Shown one piece after another: positions 1 to 8,172 of a stretch of DNA of 64,000 nt. Numbering within the stretch: the first letter of the stretch is position 1; each line of letters starts with the position of its first letter. The notes beneath the pieces were generated by a model that was not told the DNA's origin, did not search any database, and saw only the letters and a program-made list of their open reading frames with translations. Where the stretch lies: NCBI RefSeq assembly GCF_004364165.1, contig NZ_SOAY01000014.1:124001-188000 (forward strand), read 5' to 3'. The DNA comes from Maribacter spongiicola (lineage in GTDB: Bacteria > Bacteroidota > Bacteroidia > Flavobacteriales > Flavobacteriaceae). The position numbers and the translations under genes are program-made.

Positions 1-1320
1 GACAACAGTAGTATTCTCTCTTTAGATTATAAATTAGGTAGTCTGCCAGGTCTTATTGAAAGTATAGATTCTAAAATTTATTATAGCTATGTTGATCATT
101 TAATGACTAATTACAATAGACCAACTTTTATGATGACATCTGCGATTTCTGCAATTGATGCTACTACGGCAGGTGGTAAAGTAGAATTAAAATTAAAACC
201 GACAGACAATCTTGCGCTATTTACGGGTGTTGATGTTTTGCATATTGCACGAGATGGCAATAGAACACGATTAGTGAAAAGAAATGCTATGGGAATTTTA
301 GATACACCCTTAACAATTGAAGATAAGGTATGGCAAGATTCATTTATAAATGATATTGGTTTATTTGCAGAAGGTAAATACCCCTTAACAGAAAGAACTA
401 TGTTAACTGCAGGTGTACGTTATGACAATGTTACTTCTGAAGCTAAAGACCCAGAAGCTGACTTTGCTGCTTTATACACTGACCTAGATAAAAGAACCGA
501 ACATAATTTTAGTGGGACAGCTTCAATTAAATATGTGTATTCTCCTCAATTTATTATGGAAGTGGCGTATGGTCGTGGTGTTAGATCGGCAAATATGATT
601 GAACGTTTTATTAATCACTTTAGCGTAGGTCAAGATGCGTATGAATATGTTGGTAATCCTAATTTAGATGCAGAAGTAAATAATCAGTTTGAGTTAGGTT
701 TTAAAGGGAAGATGCCTATTTCAGAAAATACTTCTGATATGTTCAGTTATAGTACTTCTTTCTATTACTCGTTATACGAAAATTATATAGTGGCTGTAAT
801 AGACGAAACACAGACAAGAAAATTCATGCCAATGAACCAACCATCTAATGCAAAAGTTTTTAGGAATTTAGATGATGCATATAAGACAGGTTTTGAAATT
901 ATGGCAGGTTTAGACTTTTGTAATCATTTTAATTTTACAACCGAACTTGCTTATGTATATGCTAAGAATAATGACTTAAATGAGTCATTACCTTTGGTGC
1001 CACCTTTAGTTACAAGGTTTAAATTGGGCTATGAAAAAGAAAAGTATTGGGTGAATGCAGAATATAGGCTGACTGCCGAGCAAGATAATATTGCGTATTC
1101 TTTTGGTGAGCAGGTTACACCAGGTTATGAAATAATGGATTTACGTTTGGGTGTAATACCAATTAAAAACCTAACCTTAGGTGTTGCGGCATTAAATGTT
1201 TTTGATAAAACCTATAGTAATCACCTCAACTTCGCATTTAATAACCAGGCAGATTTTGGAACAGAACCCATTAATGACCCAGGAAGAAACCTATCGGTTT
1301 TTGTTCAATATGAATTTTAA
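1..1320 (+). CDS. TonB-dependent receptor, C-terminal part (5' end outside window)
   Basis: The reading frame is open from base 1, so the gene begins outside the window and the first internal ATG (103) is not the true start. About 439 residues of an outer-membrane beta-barrel are seen: alternating amphipathic strands, aromatic-rich turns, the TonB-receptor blocks 'GRGVRSANMIERF' and 'VGNPNLDAEVNNQFELG', and the typical end 'NVFDKTYSNHLNF...GRNLSVFVQYEF' with terminal Phe. Such barrels import metal complexes or other ligands using TonB energy. The end resembles TonB-dependent copper receptors, which would suit the copper-rich cbb3 genes nearby, but the substrate is a guess because plug and signal peptide are missing. 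Confidence 0.82.
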   Translation, partial: DNSSILSLDYKLGSLPGLIESIDSKIYYSYVDHLMTNYNRPTFMMTSAISAIDATTAGGKVELKLKPTDNLALFTGVDVLHIARDGNRTRLVKRNAMGILDTPLTIEDKVWQDSFINDIGLFAEGKYPLTERTMLTAGVRYDNVTSEAKDPEADFAALYTDLDKRTEHNFSGTASIKYVYSPQFIMEVAYGRGVRSANMIERFINHFSVGQDAYEYVGNPNLDAEVNNQFELGFKGKMPISENTSDMFSYSTSFYYSLYENYIVAVIDETQTRKFMPMNQPSNAKVFRNLDDAYKTGFEIMAGLDFCNHFNFTTELAYVYAKNNDLNESLPLVPPLVTRFKLGYEKEKYWVNAEYRLTAEQDNIAYSFGEQVTPGYEIMDLRLGVIPIKNLTLGVAALNVFDKTYSNHLNFAFNNQADFGTEPINDPGRNLSVFVQYEF

Positions 1321-1333
1321 TAAATGGAATATA

Positions 1334-1361
1334 AAAAAGGGACCAAATATGGTCCCTTTTT
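1334..1361. terminator. Bidirectional intrinsic terminator
   Basis: An 11-bp perfect stem (1334-1344 with 1351-1361, core GGGACC/GGTCCC, loop AAATAT) with A-tract on one side and T-tract on the other. It lies between the receptor gene and the convergent methyltransferase, whose stop codon overlaps the stem edge, so it can serve both. Confidence 0.85.
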
Positions 1362-1953
1362 ATGCTTTAGTACCGGTAAAACGAATAACCGAAGCATCAC
1401 CAATATGGTAAAGTCCTTCGTTCAATACTATTTCCTTTTCTTCTAAAATTTCAAAATCTATTCCCTTAAACTCATCTTCAATTTCATCAATGGCATAAAG
1501 CATGTCTATATTTTTAGGTCCACCAGAAGATTTTCCTAATTGATTCTTAGAGAACGCCTCAAAAATGACATGTCCGTTTGGTTTTAATGATTTTAAAAGA
1601 TGTTGGTTTGCTTTCTTTCTAATAGCTACTGGAAAATGCGCATAACAGAATGCGATGACATCAAACTTTTTAGAACTTTTAAATTTAAGAGCGTCAATTA
1701 TTTGATATTCAATATTAAAGCCATTATTTAATGCAAGCCCTTGAGCTTTGATTTTAGCAGATCCGCTAAAGTCGAAAGCCAATACTTCCCAACCTTTAGA
1801 TAGTGCATAGACGGCATTTCTGCCTTCACCTTCAGCAGGGAGCAAAATAGAACCTACTTTTAATTTATCTAGCTGTTGTTTAAAGAAATCATTAGGCGAG
1901 CTTCCGTACGCATAACTTTCCTCATCATAACGCTCGTTCCAAAAATCTTTCAT
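1360..1953 (-). CDS. Class I SAM-dependent methyltransferase (TehB/thiol methyltransferase-like)
   Basis: A 197-residue cytosolic protein. It opens with 'FWNERYDEESYAYG', the lid region common in TehB-like and thiol methyltransferases. Glycine-rich SAM motif I follows ('ILLPAEGEGRNAVYAL', about residues 37-52), then the acidic strand 'VLAFDFS' (motif II) and 'FDVIAFCYAHFP' (motif IV/post-I). It lacks extra domains. It sits 11 bases downstream of the DsrE gene on the same strand and is probably co-transcribed, so a role in methylating a sulfur or chalcogen compound is plausible. That is inference from context. Family call is firm, substrate unknown. Confidence 0.85.
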   Translation of the reverse strand: MKDFWNERYDEESYAYGSSPNDFFKQQLDKLKVGSILLPAEGEGRNAVYALSKGWEVLAFDFSGSAKIKAQGLALNNGFNIEYQIIDALKFKSSKKFDVIAFCYAHFPVAIRKKANQHLLKSLKPNGHVIFEAFSKNQLGKSSGGPKNIDMLYAIDEIEDEFKGIDFEILEEKEIVLNEGLYHIGDASVIRFTGTKA

Positions 1954-1964
1954 GAAGTAATTAT

Positions 1965-2492
1965 TTAAGGCATTAATATATACCCATCCATTTGATAATT
2001 GGCAAGTACCATCATTGCAGATAACCCCAATTCTGTATTAGGGTTCAAATCTTCGGCAACAATGCCTCTAGATGCTGTTGCTTGTGCACATACATAAAAT
2101 TTTACTCCGTAGTCTTTTAATAATTTTATAACGGCTGCATCAGGATTTTCCTTTTTATATTTTTCTTGGTATTTCGCATCATTTAAAGCAGTAAAAGTTG
2201 CGCCACCATGTATAGCTGCAACGATGTTCACTTTATCGGCAGAAACACCACCGGCACCTAACATATTAATCATTCTGGCAATTTTGAAATACCCGATATT
2301 TATGCCCTCCAATTCACGGTCGTCTTTAAGGTCAAATACAAGATTATATTCTTTGGTTGGGTTTGCCTGAACGGCGACTTCTTTAAATTCTTTAATTTTT
2401 CCGTAACCATCAATAACAGGTGTGGTCCATTCTTGGGCAGTTGTAATTTGTGTTGCCATAAGTACTATTGCAATTAGAAATGCTTTTTTCAT
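1965..2492 (-). CDS. Exported DsrE/DsrF-like family protein
   Basis: A 175-residue protein with a clear signal peptide (about residues 1-19, ending 'TTAQ'), so it is likely periplasmic. The mature part has the DsrE fold pattern: 'NLVFDLKDD', 'INMLGAGGVSADKVNIVAAIHGGATFTAL', 'IKLLKDYGVKFYVCAQATASRGI', ending with a helix/strand pair. The cysteine in 'FYVCAQ' is at the place where DsrE/TusD-type proteins carry the sulfur-binding cysteine. The family handles protein-bound sulfur. The gene is transcribed divergently from tsdA and shares with it a GTAAC-N4-GTTAC dyad, which supports a role in thiosulfate or sulfide metabolism. Confidence 0.85.
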   Translation of the reverse strand: MKKAFLIAIVLMATQITTAQEWTTPVIDGYGKIKEFKEVAVQANPTKEYNLVFDLKDDRELEGINIGYFKIARMINMLGAGGVSADKVNIVAAIHGGATFTALNDAKYQEKYKKENPDAAVIKLLKDYGVKFYVCAQATASRGIVAEDLNPNTELGLSAMMVLANYQMDGYILMP

Positions 2493-2574
2493 GTGTTCGT
2501 CAATTTTATAAAGAATGTAATTTGGTTGAAATAAAATTTTGATTACTACTAATGTCCGCTATTTTTGAAAATAA

Positions 2575-2648
2575 TAAAAGTAAGTTAAAGTAATTAACGT
2601 TAGTGTAACTATGGTTACTGTAGTTATCATGTTTAAATTATAGTTTCG
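2575..2648. promoter_or_regulatory. Divergent promoter region with shared Crp/Fnr-type dyad GTAAC-N4-GTTAC
   Basis: The dyad is GTAACTATGGTTAC at 2605-2618. Reading toward tsdA, a -7-like box TAGTTTCG lies at 2641-2648. Reading toward the DsrE gene, TACTTTTA lies at 2575-2582. Both boxes start 29.5 bases from the dyad centre, the same distance seen at the other promoters of this window. One site may therefore activate both directions. Sequence and spacing are seen; the regulator assignment is inferred. Confidence 0.7.
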
Positions 2649-2678
2649 TTATTTAAATTCGCGTAAGATTACAGTTCT

Positions 2679-3716
2679 ATGAATGAATTACGAATATTGG
2701 CAAAACAATTTTTTAAGCTATTTGCGATAGTATTCGTTGTAATTGGTCTTGTTTTTACATGGCTATTAACGTATGAGCCAAGTGTAAATAGAGAGATGAT
2801 TATTGAAACTGAAGAATTTGTGGCCAAAGAAATTTGGCAGCCTAAAGATGCCATGGCAGAGTTGGCTACTATGCCTGAGACAGTTAAGGAAGGGTACTAT
2901 CTTATTGCAGAATCTTCGAAATATATGGGTCCGAATGCTGCGCGAGCCGAGGATAGATATAGTGGAAATAATTTGGCTTGTGCCAACTGTCATTTACAAA
3001 AAGGGGCACAAGCAGGCTCTGGTTCTTGGGTAGGTATTATTGAACGATTTCCACAGTTTGGTGGTCGTGGTAATAAAGTAGGTACTATTGAAGATCGAAT
3101 AAATGGGTGTATGGAGCGTAGTATGAACGGCAAAATGCTTCCTGTAGATTCTGACCAAATGAAAGCGATTGTAGCCTATATGAATTGGTTGAGCGAAGAT
3201 GTACCAGAAAATAGAAAGGCTGAGTTTAAAGGATATCCAAAAATAAAGATACCTGCTGTAGCGGTAGATCTAGAAAAGGGAAGTCAGGTGTATCAAAAAG
3301 AGTGTATCATCTGTCATGGTAAAAATGGGGCGGGTGTACTAAATATGGTCGATGGTAAAAGCTACACGTATCCTCCACTATGGGGTCCAGATAGTTTTAA
3401 CGATGGTGCAGGTATGAATAGGGTAATTACTTCGGCAGAATTTATTAAAAGCAATATGCCTTATTTACAAGCGACTTGGGAAAACCCTAAACTGACCGAT
3501 GAAGAAGCGTATCATGTAGCAGGATATATCAATAGTTTTTCTAGACCACATAAATTAAATACCGAAAACGATTACCCAGACAAGAAACTAAAACCGGTTT
3601 CAACGCCCTATGGTCCATGGGTAGACGATTTTTCTGCAGAACAGCACAAATACGGACCTTTTCTACCGATAATGGACTTTTACAAAAAGGAATACGGAAT
3701 TACCAAAACAAAGTAA
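2679..3716 (+). CDS. tsdA: Thiosulfate dehydrogenase / tetrathionate reductase, diheme cytochrome c
   Basis: 345 residues: N-terminal membrane anchor (about 12-31), then two cytochrome c domains. Heme 1 motif CANCH is at 101-105, and 'GCMERS' with Cys144 matches the distal cysteine ligand that defines TsdA. The block 'ERFPQFGGRGNKVGTIEDRINGC' is typical of TsdA and SoxA-like domains. Heme 2 motif CIICH is at 209-213, with Met246 a likely ligand. TsdA couples two thiosulfates to tetrathionate with electrons passed to cytochromes, on the periplasmic side; some members work in reverse. It is followed after 4 bases by a porin gene. A Crp/Fnr dyad lies upstream. Membrane-anchoring rather than a cleaved signal peptide is somewhat unusual. 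Confidence 0.9.
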   Translation: MNELRILAKQFFKLFAIVFVVIGLVFTWLLTYEPSVNREMIIETEEFVAKEIWQPKDAMAELATMPETVKEGYYLIAESSKYMGPNAARAEDRYSGNNLACANCHLQKGAQAGSGSWVGIIERFPQFGGRGNKVGTIEDRINGCMERSMNGKMLPVDSDQMKAIVAYMNWLSEDVPENRKAEFKGYPKIKIPAVAVDLEKGSQVYQKECIICHGKNGAGVLNMVDGKSYTYPPLWGPDSFNDGAGMNRVITSAEFIKSNMPYLQATWENPKLTDEEAYHVAGYINSFSRPHKLNTENDYPDKKLKPVSTPYGPWVDDFSAEQHKYGPFLPIMDFYKKEYGITKTK

Positions 3717-3720
3717 CCCC

Positions 3721-5055
3721 ATGCGATTAGTATATCTGTTCATTTTTTGTTTGCCCATATTTTCTATGGCACAAGATACTGTGGCGGTAAAGAAAAAAGG
3801 AACCCTATCTGGGCAATGGCGTACGTATTATATGATGACGTCAAATAAAGGGGAGTTAAAAGATTTTAATGCTTTGGCAACAGGAGGTAAATTAAAGTAC
3901 CAGTATAATCTATTAGAAAACTTAGAAGTAGGTGTAGCATTATATAACGCTACGAATTTAGGATTGCAAGATTTAACCATACCCGATGCCACAACAGGAA
4001 GAATTAGTAGATATGAAGAAGGATTGTTCGATAGATTAGATTTAGAAAATGATGCTGTTTTTTTATTAGGAGAACTGTATGCGAAATATCACCTAGCTCA
4101 GCACTCATTTACGCTTGGGCGGATGAAAATTAATACGCCATTGATAAACCCTGAAGATGGTAGAATGATACCCACTTTGGTTCAAGGGTTTTGGTATAAT
4201 TTTAATGAAGAAAAGACAAAGTTTCAATTGGGCGTATTAAATGAAATAGCACCTAGATCAACAGGGGAGTTTTATGGTATTGGGGAAAGTATTGGAACCT
4301 ATCCCGTTGGTAGAAATATTTATGGTAATGCATCGGCATATGCTGATAATACTGAATCTGACTATGTATTAATGGCAAATGCCGAGTTTAAATTATCAAA
4401 AGAATTTAGTGTAAAACTCTGGAACCAATATGTGGATAACGTTTTTAATTCTATCTATATAAAACCTAAATTAGAATTATCTAAATCTATTATTTTAGAA
4501 GGGGAGTGGTTGCATCAAAATAAGTTAGGTGATGGGGGTAGCAGTATAGACTCACTTCGCTATTATAATCAAAATTCGTCGGATATATTAGGATTAAAAA
4601 TCGCGTATAAAAGTAAAGCAGGTCTAGTTTCTTTGAGTTATAATAGAATATTACCGCATGGTCAATTTATCTCGCCAAGAGAATGGGGCAGAGAAGATTT
4701 GTTCAGTTTTCAAAAGCGAGAACGTAGCGAAGGTTCAGCCGATAATCATGCTTTAGTTTTAAATTATAAAAAGAACTTTACCCTATTAAAAGATCTAAAT
4801 CTTATGTCGATCTTAAGTATTGGTAAGCACTGGAAACCAGATCCAACCAATGCTACTTTAAATAAGTATGCGATGCCAGATTACACCCATATTAATTTAG
4901 ATATTTTCTTCAATATTAAAAAGTTAAAGCGCATACGACCAGAGCTGTTATTGACCTCTAAAATTGGAAATGGCGATATACCAAACAATCCTAATTTCTA
5001 TTTTAATAAGGTAGATATGTTCCATTTAGATGTCATTCTGAATTATAACTGGTAA
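3721..5055 (+). CDS. Outer-membrane porin-like beta-barrel protein
   Basis: 444 residues with a signal peptide (about 1-17, ending 'FSMAQ'). The mature chain is a run of short amphipathic strands with many Tyr/Asn turns ('GTLSGQWRTYYMMTSNKGEL', 'GLKIAYKSKAGLVSLSYNRILP') and ends in an aromatic residue ('VILNYNW'), as outer-membrane barrels do. It resembles OprD-family or related Bacteroidota porins. It starts 4 bases after tsdA and is surely in the same operon, so it may pass thiosulfate, tetrathionate or another small anion. The substrate is inferred only from that pairing. Confidence 0.8.
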   Translation: MRLVYLFIFCLPIFSMAQDTVAVKKKGTLSGQWRTYYMMTSNKGELKDFNALATGGKLKYQYNLLENLEVGVALYNATNLGLQDLTIPDATTGRISRYEEGLFDRLDLENDAVFLLGELYAKYHLAQHSFTLGRMKINTPLINPEDGRMIPTLVQGFWYNFNEEKTKFQLGVLNEIAPRSTGEFYGIGESIGTYPVGRNIYGNASAYADNTESDYVLMANAEFKLSKEFSVKLWNQYVDNVFNSIYIKPKLELSKSIILEGEWLHQNKLGDGGSSIDSLRYYNQNSSDILGLKIAYKSKAGLVSLSYNRILPHGQFISPREWGREDLFSFQKRERSEGSADNHALVLNYKKNFTLLKDLNLMSILSIGKHWKPDPTNATLNKYAMPDYTHINLDIFFNIKKLKRIRPELLLTSKIGNGDIPNNPNFYFNKVDMFHLDVILNYNW

Positions 5056-5062
5056 CCGGGCA

Positions 5063-5096
5063 TTAAAAAATCTCTGTGTAAACAGAGATTTTTTAA
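5063..5096. terminator. Bidirectional intrinsic terminator
   Basis: A perfect 15-bp stem (5063-5077 with 5082-5096, loop GTAA) with six A on one side and six T on the other, between the convergent porin and sulfide:quinone oxidoreductase genes. Confidence 0.9.
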
Positions 5097-5098
5097 CG

Positions 5099-6409
5099 TT
5101 AAACATTTTGACCTTTCATCATCTTGTTCCAGTATAAGTAGGGTAGTCCGTATTTTTTAAGCATCCATAATCTCCAATGTTCTTTAGAAGAATCGCTTAT
5201 GAGCATTCTTTTTAATTTAGGATCTGGCGTAAAATTATTATCGTAATCAAATTCTGCCAACACCATTTTTCCGTAGTCTGTAACCAATGGGCACGAAGAA
5301 TAACCGTTATAGGCTTTTGTTCCCATTTTATCATTGTTCATTAACAAGTTTAAGTTGTCAACTACGATAGGCACCTGCTTACGAATTGCTGCTCCGGTTT
5401 TAGCAGTAGGCAAGGCAGCTACATCGCCTAATCCAAAAATATTAGCGTAGGTGTTATGTTGCATAGTTTGATGATTTACGTCTAACCAACCCGCTGCATT
5501 AACTAAAGTTGAATCTTTTACAAATTTAGGAGCCACAGAAGGCGGAGCAGTATGCATCATATCATAATGAATGCCATATCTATTTCCGTCAACTACTACT
5601 TTTACATCTTTATAATTATATTGAAACTTTTCATCTAATTTCAAATCATCCATTTTATTACTTGAGATTACTACACAACCACCAGCAGTAATTTCTTGAC
5701 CCATTTCATACCATGCAATTTGTTTATCACCATCGACAGCTACAAGTTTATGATGAAATCTAAGGTTAATATCTTTTCGGTCAACAACCTCCATTAATGT
5801 TTTGGCTATTTTCTTTACACCAAAAATAACCGTACCACCTGTAGCAAAAATCACATCGGTTTTTTTACGGATTCCGTTTTTTCTAAAATGACTTTCAGCC
5901 AGATACATTATTTTTTGTGGTGCTCCACCACATTTAATTGGGGTTGTAGGTTGCGTAAAAAGTGCAGTACCGCCTTTGAAGTTTTTAATAACATCCCAAG
6001 TATGCTTAGGGTCTGTGTAATTACTACAAACCACTCCTTTATCTATAGCATCACCTAAGCCAGGTACTAAACTGAAATCATATGCAAGACCTGGTGCAAC
6101 TACTAAGTAATCGTATGTAATATCTCCTTTAGAAGCAGTGTGAACGATATTATTTTCTGGGTCGAAACCGGTTGCCTTATCTTTTATCCAAGTAGCATTT
6201 TTAGGTATAACCGATGACATCGGTCGGGCAGTTTTGTCAAAATCATAGGTACCGGCACCTACTAGAGTCCATGCAGGTTGGTAATAATGGGTATCTGCCG
6301 GTTCAATAATTGCGACGTCTTTAGCTCCTTTTTGAGTTAGAAGCTGGGCTGCTACCATGATACCTGCAGTACCACCTCCAATAACTAATACCTGATGATG
6401 TGAACTCAT
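5099..6409 (-). CDS. sqr: Sulfide:quinone oxidoreductase (type II-like), FAD-dependent
   Basis: 436 residues. An FAD-binding Rossmann motif 'VLVIGGGTAGIMVAA' begins at about residue 8. 'HYYQPAWTLVGAG' (41-53) is the signature of sulfide:quinone reductases. The redox cysteines are Cys160 ('PIKCGGAPQKIMYL') and Cys373 ('YNGYSSCPLVTDYG'), matching the two active-site cysteines of mitochondrial-type SQR. 'IFGLGDVAALPTAKTGAAIRKQVP' is the second FAD block. The enzyme oxidises sulfide at the membrane, makes a persulfide and reduces quinone. Persulfide would be handled by the MBL-rhodanese proteins encoded nearby. A perfect ATGTAAC-N4-GTTACAT dyad lies upstream. Confidence 0.92.
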   Translation of the reverse strand: MSSHHQVLVIGGGTAGIMVAAQLLTQKGAKDVAIIEPADTHYYQPAWTLVGAGTYDFDKTARPMSSVIPKNATWIKDKATGFDPENNIVHTASKGDITYDYLVVAPGLAYDFSLVPGLGDAIDKGVVCSNYTDPKHTWDVIKNFKGGTALFTQPTTPIKCGGAPQKIMYLAESHFRKNGIRKKTDVIFATGGTVIFGVKKIAKTLMEVVDRKDINLRFHHKLVAVDGDKQIAWYEMGQEITAGGCVVISSNKMDDLKLDEKFQYNYKDVKVVVDGNRYGIHYDMMHTAPPSVAPKFVKDSTLVNAAGWLDVNHQTMQHNTYANIFGLGDVAALPTAKTGAAIRKQVPIVVDNLNLLMNNDKMGTKAYNGYSSCPLVTDYGKMVLAEFDYDNNFTPDPKLKRMLISDSSKEHWRLWMLKKYGLPYLYWNKMMKGQNV

Positions 6410-6434
6410 TTTGTTGTTGTATTTATGAATATGA

Positions 6435-6480
6435 TAAATATAGCAGATACAAAATGATTATTATGTAACAAATGTTACAT
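6435..6480 (-). promoter_or_regulatory. sqr promoter: Crp/Fnr-type dyad plus -7 box
   Basis: The dyad ATGTAAC-AAAT-GTTACAT (6463-6480) has perfect 7-bp arms. On the minus strand a -7-like box TATATTTA (6442 down to 6435) begins 29.5 bases from the dyad centre, the constant spacing of this regulon. It lies about 60 bases from the sqr start. Confidence 0.75.
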
Positions 6481-6549
6481 AGCATTATCAACACGCAAAT
6501 TAGTCGTCGATTTCTTTAGGTAATATATTTTAGAGTAATTAAGGTAATC

Positions 6550-6756
6550 TTACTTTTTTATTTTGCATGTGTTAGCCCCGAACAATGTGTAAAGAGGGCA
6601 AAAACTAACAAATGAAGTTAATACGAAAATGGCTGCAACTGCTAATGCTACATAACCTAAAACACCGGTTACGGTATCTGTCAAAAATGCAATTAAAAGT
6701 ATAGCGGCAATTATGAATCTTATGAATTTATCTGTGGTTCCCATATTTTTTTTCAT
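6550..6756 (-). CDS. DUF2892 (YgaP-type) small membrane protein
   Basis: 68 residues: 'KKNMGTTDKFIRFIIAAILLIAFL' followed by a second hydrophobic helix and 'FCPLYTLFGANTCKIKK'. This is the DUF2892 pattern, the membrane part found fused to rhodanese in E. coli YgaP. The C-terminal 'CPLYTLFGxxTC' cysteines are typical of the family. Its setting among rhodanese, SQR and sulfur genes agrees with a role linked to sulfane sulfur, but its biochemical role is not known. Two Crp/Fnr-type dyads lie in the shared upstream region with the divergent gene at 6983. Confidence 0.85.
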   Translation of the reverse strand: MKKNMGTTDKFIRFIIAAILLIAFLTDTVTGVLGYVALAVAAIFVLTSFVSFCPLYTLFGANTCKIKK

Positions 6757-6845
6757 AATACTAGTATTTAAATGTTATTTGTAATGTTGATACTATAAAG
6801 TAGACTTACTCAACAGTTATAGTGGTTAATAAATCTTTTACTTTA

Positions 6846-6965
6846 CCAAAGTACTATAAACTAAGAAACTGGCATATGACATTGGTCAGCTCAAAATTAA
6901 TGGTTAATCGTCGTTTCTAAAGTAACTTTGGTTACTGCGAAGCCATATTTATTACAGTATTTTTG
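6846..6965. promoter_or_regulatory. Divergent regulatory region with two Crp/Fnr-type dyads
   Basis: Site 1 is AGTAAC-TTTG-GTTACT (6921-6936) with perfect arms. Toward the plus-strand gene a consensus -7 box TATTTTTG (6958-6965) begins 29.5 bases from its centre; on the minus strand a consensus TAATTTTG (6899 down to 6892) begins at the same distance. Site 2 is TGAC-ATTG-GTCA (6877-6888), with a minus-strand box TACTTTGG (6853 down to 6846) again at 29.5 bases. The DUF2892 gene may therefore have two alternative starts under two regulators. Confidence 0.65.
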
Positions 6966-6982
6966 CAAAAAGCGTTATAGGA

Positions 6983-7858
6983 ATGGAAGCATATATAGAT
7001 GCGTTTTTAAATGCGATAACAGGAACTTTAAGTTGGACATGGAAATCAATCATTTTTCAAGTGCCTTGGTATCTTAATTACTTTTGGGGCTTAATTTCTA
7101 TATCGCTTATAGTTTGGTTTTTAGAAATTGCTTTTCCTTGGAGAAAACAACAAGGAGTTTTTAGAAAAGACTTTTGGTTAGACGGTTTTTATATGTTCTT
7201 TAACTTCTTTCTATTTGCAATTGCCATAAGTGGTATTTATAAATTATTGCAGGTGTTTTTTACTGACATCGGTATAAAAGCAAATAGTTTAGCACTAATA
7301 GATATATCTGGTTGGCCGATGTGGGGTCAGCTTTTATTATTCTTTATCGTTTTAGATTTTGTACAATGGTTTACACACACATTATTACACAAATATGCAT
7401 TTCTTTGGAAATTTCATCAAGTACACCATAGCGTAAAAGAAATGGGCTTTGCAGCTCATTTACGATACCATTGGATGGAGAATATTTTGTACAAACCTTT
7501 GAAGACCTTCGGAGTTATGATTCTTGGTGGTTTTGAACCAGAACAAGCTTACATTGTTCATTTTGCAGCTATAGCAATTGGGCATTTCAATCATTCTAAC
7601 ATAAAAATTACTTGGGGACCTTTAAAATATATTTTAAACAATCCAGTAATGCATTTATATCATCACGCATATGATTTACCAGAAGGAACATATGGTGTAA
7701 ATTTTGGAATTAGCTTAAGCCTATGGGATTATATATTTAAAACCAATTACATACCAGAAGATAGTGGAGATGTGAAATTAGGTTACCCAGGAGATGAGAA
7801 TTTGCCAGAAAACTTTTTAGGTCAGCTGACCCACGGCTTTAAAACAAAGAAGAAGTAA
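6983..7858 (+). CDS. Sterol desaturase / fatty acid hydroxylase superfamily protein
   Basis: 291 residues, several membrane helices and the histidine clusters of the di-iron membrane hydroxylases: 'HTLLHK', 'HQVHHS', and 'HLYHHAYD' near the C-terminus, plus 'HFNHSN'. The family inserts oxygen into lipids using a di-iron centre. The actual substrate is unknown. It belongs by promoter structure to the same Crp/Fnr regulon as the sulfur genes. A link with sulfur-stressed membranes or with an oxygen-dependent lipid change is speculation. Confidence 0.85.
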   Translation: MEAYIDAFLNAITGTLSWTWKSIIFQVPWYLNYFWGLISISLIVWFLEIAFPWRKQQGVFRKDFWLDGFYMFFNFFLFAIAISGIYKLLQVFFTDIGIKANSLALIDISGWPMWGQLLLFFIVLDFVQWFTHTLLHKYAFLWKFHQVHHSVKEMGFAAHLRYHWMENILYKPLKTFGVMILGGFEPEQAYIVHFAAIAIGHFNHSNIKITWGPLKYILNNPVMHLYHHAYDLPEGTYGVNFGISLSLWDYIFKTNYIPEDSGDVKLGYPGDENLPENFLGQLTHGFKTKKK

Positions 7859-7878
7859 TTTATAATTACTTCTTCTTT
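7846..7878. terminator. Bidirectional intrinsic terminator
   Basis: A 15-bp perfect stem (7846-7860 with 7864-7878, loop TAT) overlapping the stop codon of the hydroxylase-like gene and facing the convergent HMA gene. The stem is AT-rich and is flanked by short A and T runs. Confidence 0.75.
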
Positions 7879-7890
7879 AGATTCTAAAAA

Positions 7891-8160
7891 TTAGTCAGAT
7901 AGTTTGCCCGTAGCACAACTTACAAAGGACTTCGCTTTTGATAGTACTGAATTATCTTGGTCTAGACTTGGGTAGCCAATCGACTTTAATTTGTTTTTTG
8001 CAGTAGCTATATCTTCTTGCTTTAATGCATCAAAAGAAACCGATGATGATTCTACTGATACCGATACATTACTTATGGTAGGTATCTCTTCTAATTTTGA
8101 GACAATTGTTTTGGCACAGCCACCACATTTTAAATTTTGAATAGGAATTACTGATGTCAT
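7891..8160 (-). CDS. Heavy-metal-associated (HMA) domain protein, copper chaperone-like
   Basis: 89 residues with one ferredoxin-like HMA domain. The metal site is 'NLKCGGCAKTIVSKL' (CxxC at about 12-15), followed by 'ISNVSVSVESSSVSF' and 'AKNKLKSIGYP', the expected beta-alpha-beta-beta-alpha-beta order. A short extra tail of about 20 residues has one cysteine ('FVSCATG'). It probably binds Cu(I) or a similar soft metal in the cytosol. It lies 12 bases downstream of the cytochrome gene at 8173 on the same strand. Confidence 0.88.
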   Translation of the reverse strand: MTSVIPIQNLKCGGCAKTIVSKLEEIPTISNVSVSVESSSVSFDALKQEDIATAKNKLKSIGYPSLDQDNSVLSKAKSFVSCATGKLSD

Positions 8161-8172
8161 TTCTTATTTATT

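Noticed and set aside
5099-6409. NADH dehydrogenase (Ndh-2)
   Set aside because: The HYYQPAWTLVGAG block and the paired cysteines 160 and 373 are those of sulfide:quinone oxidoreductase.
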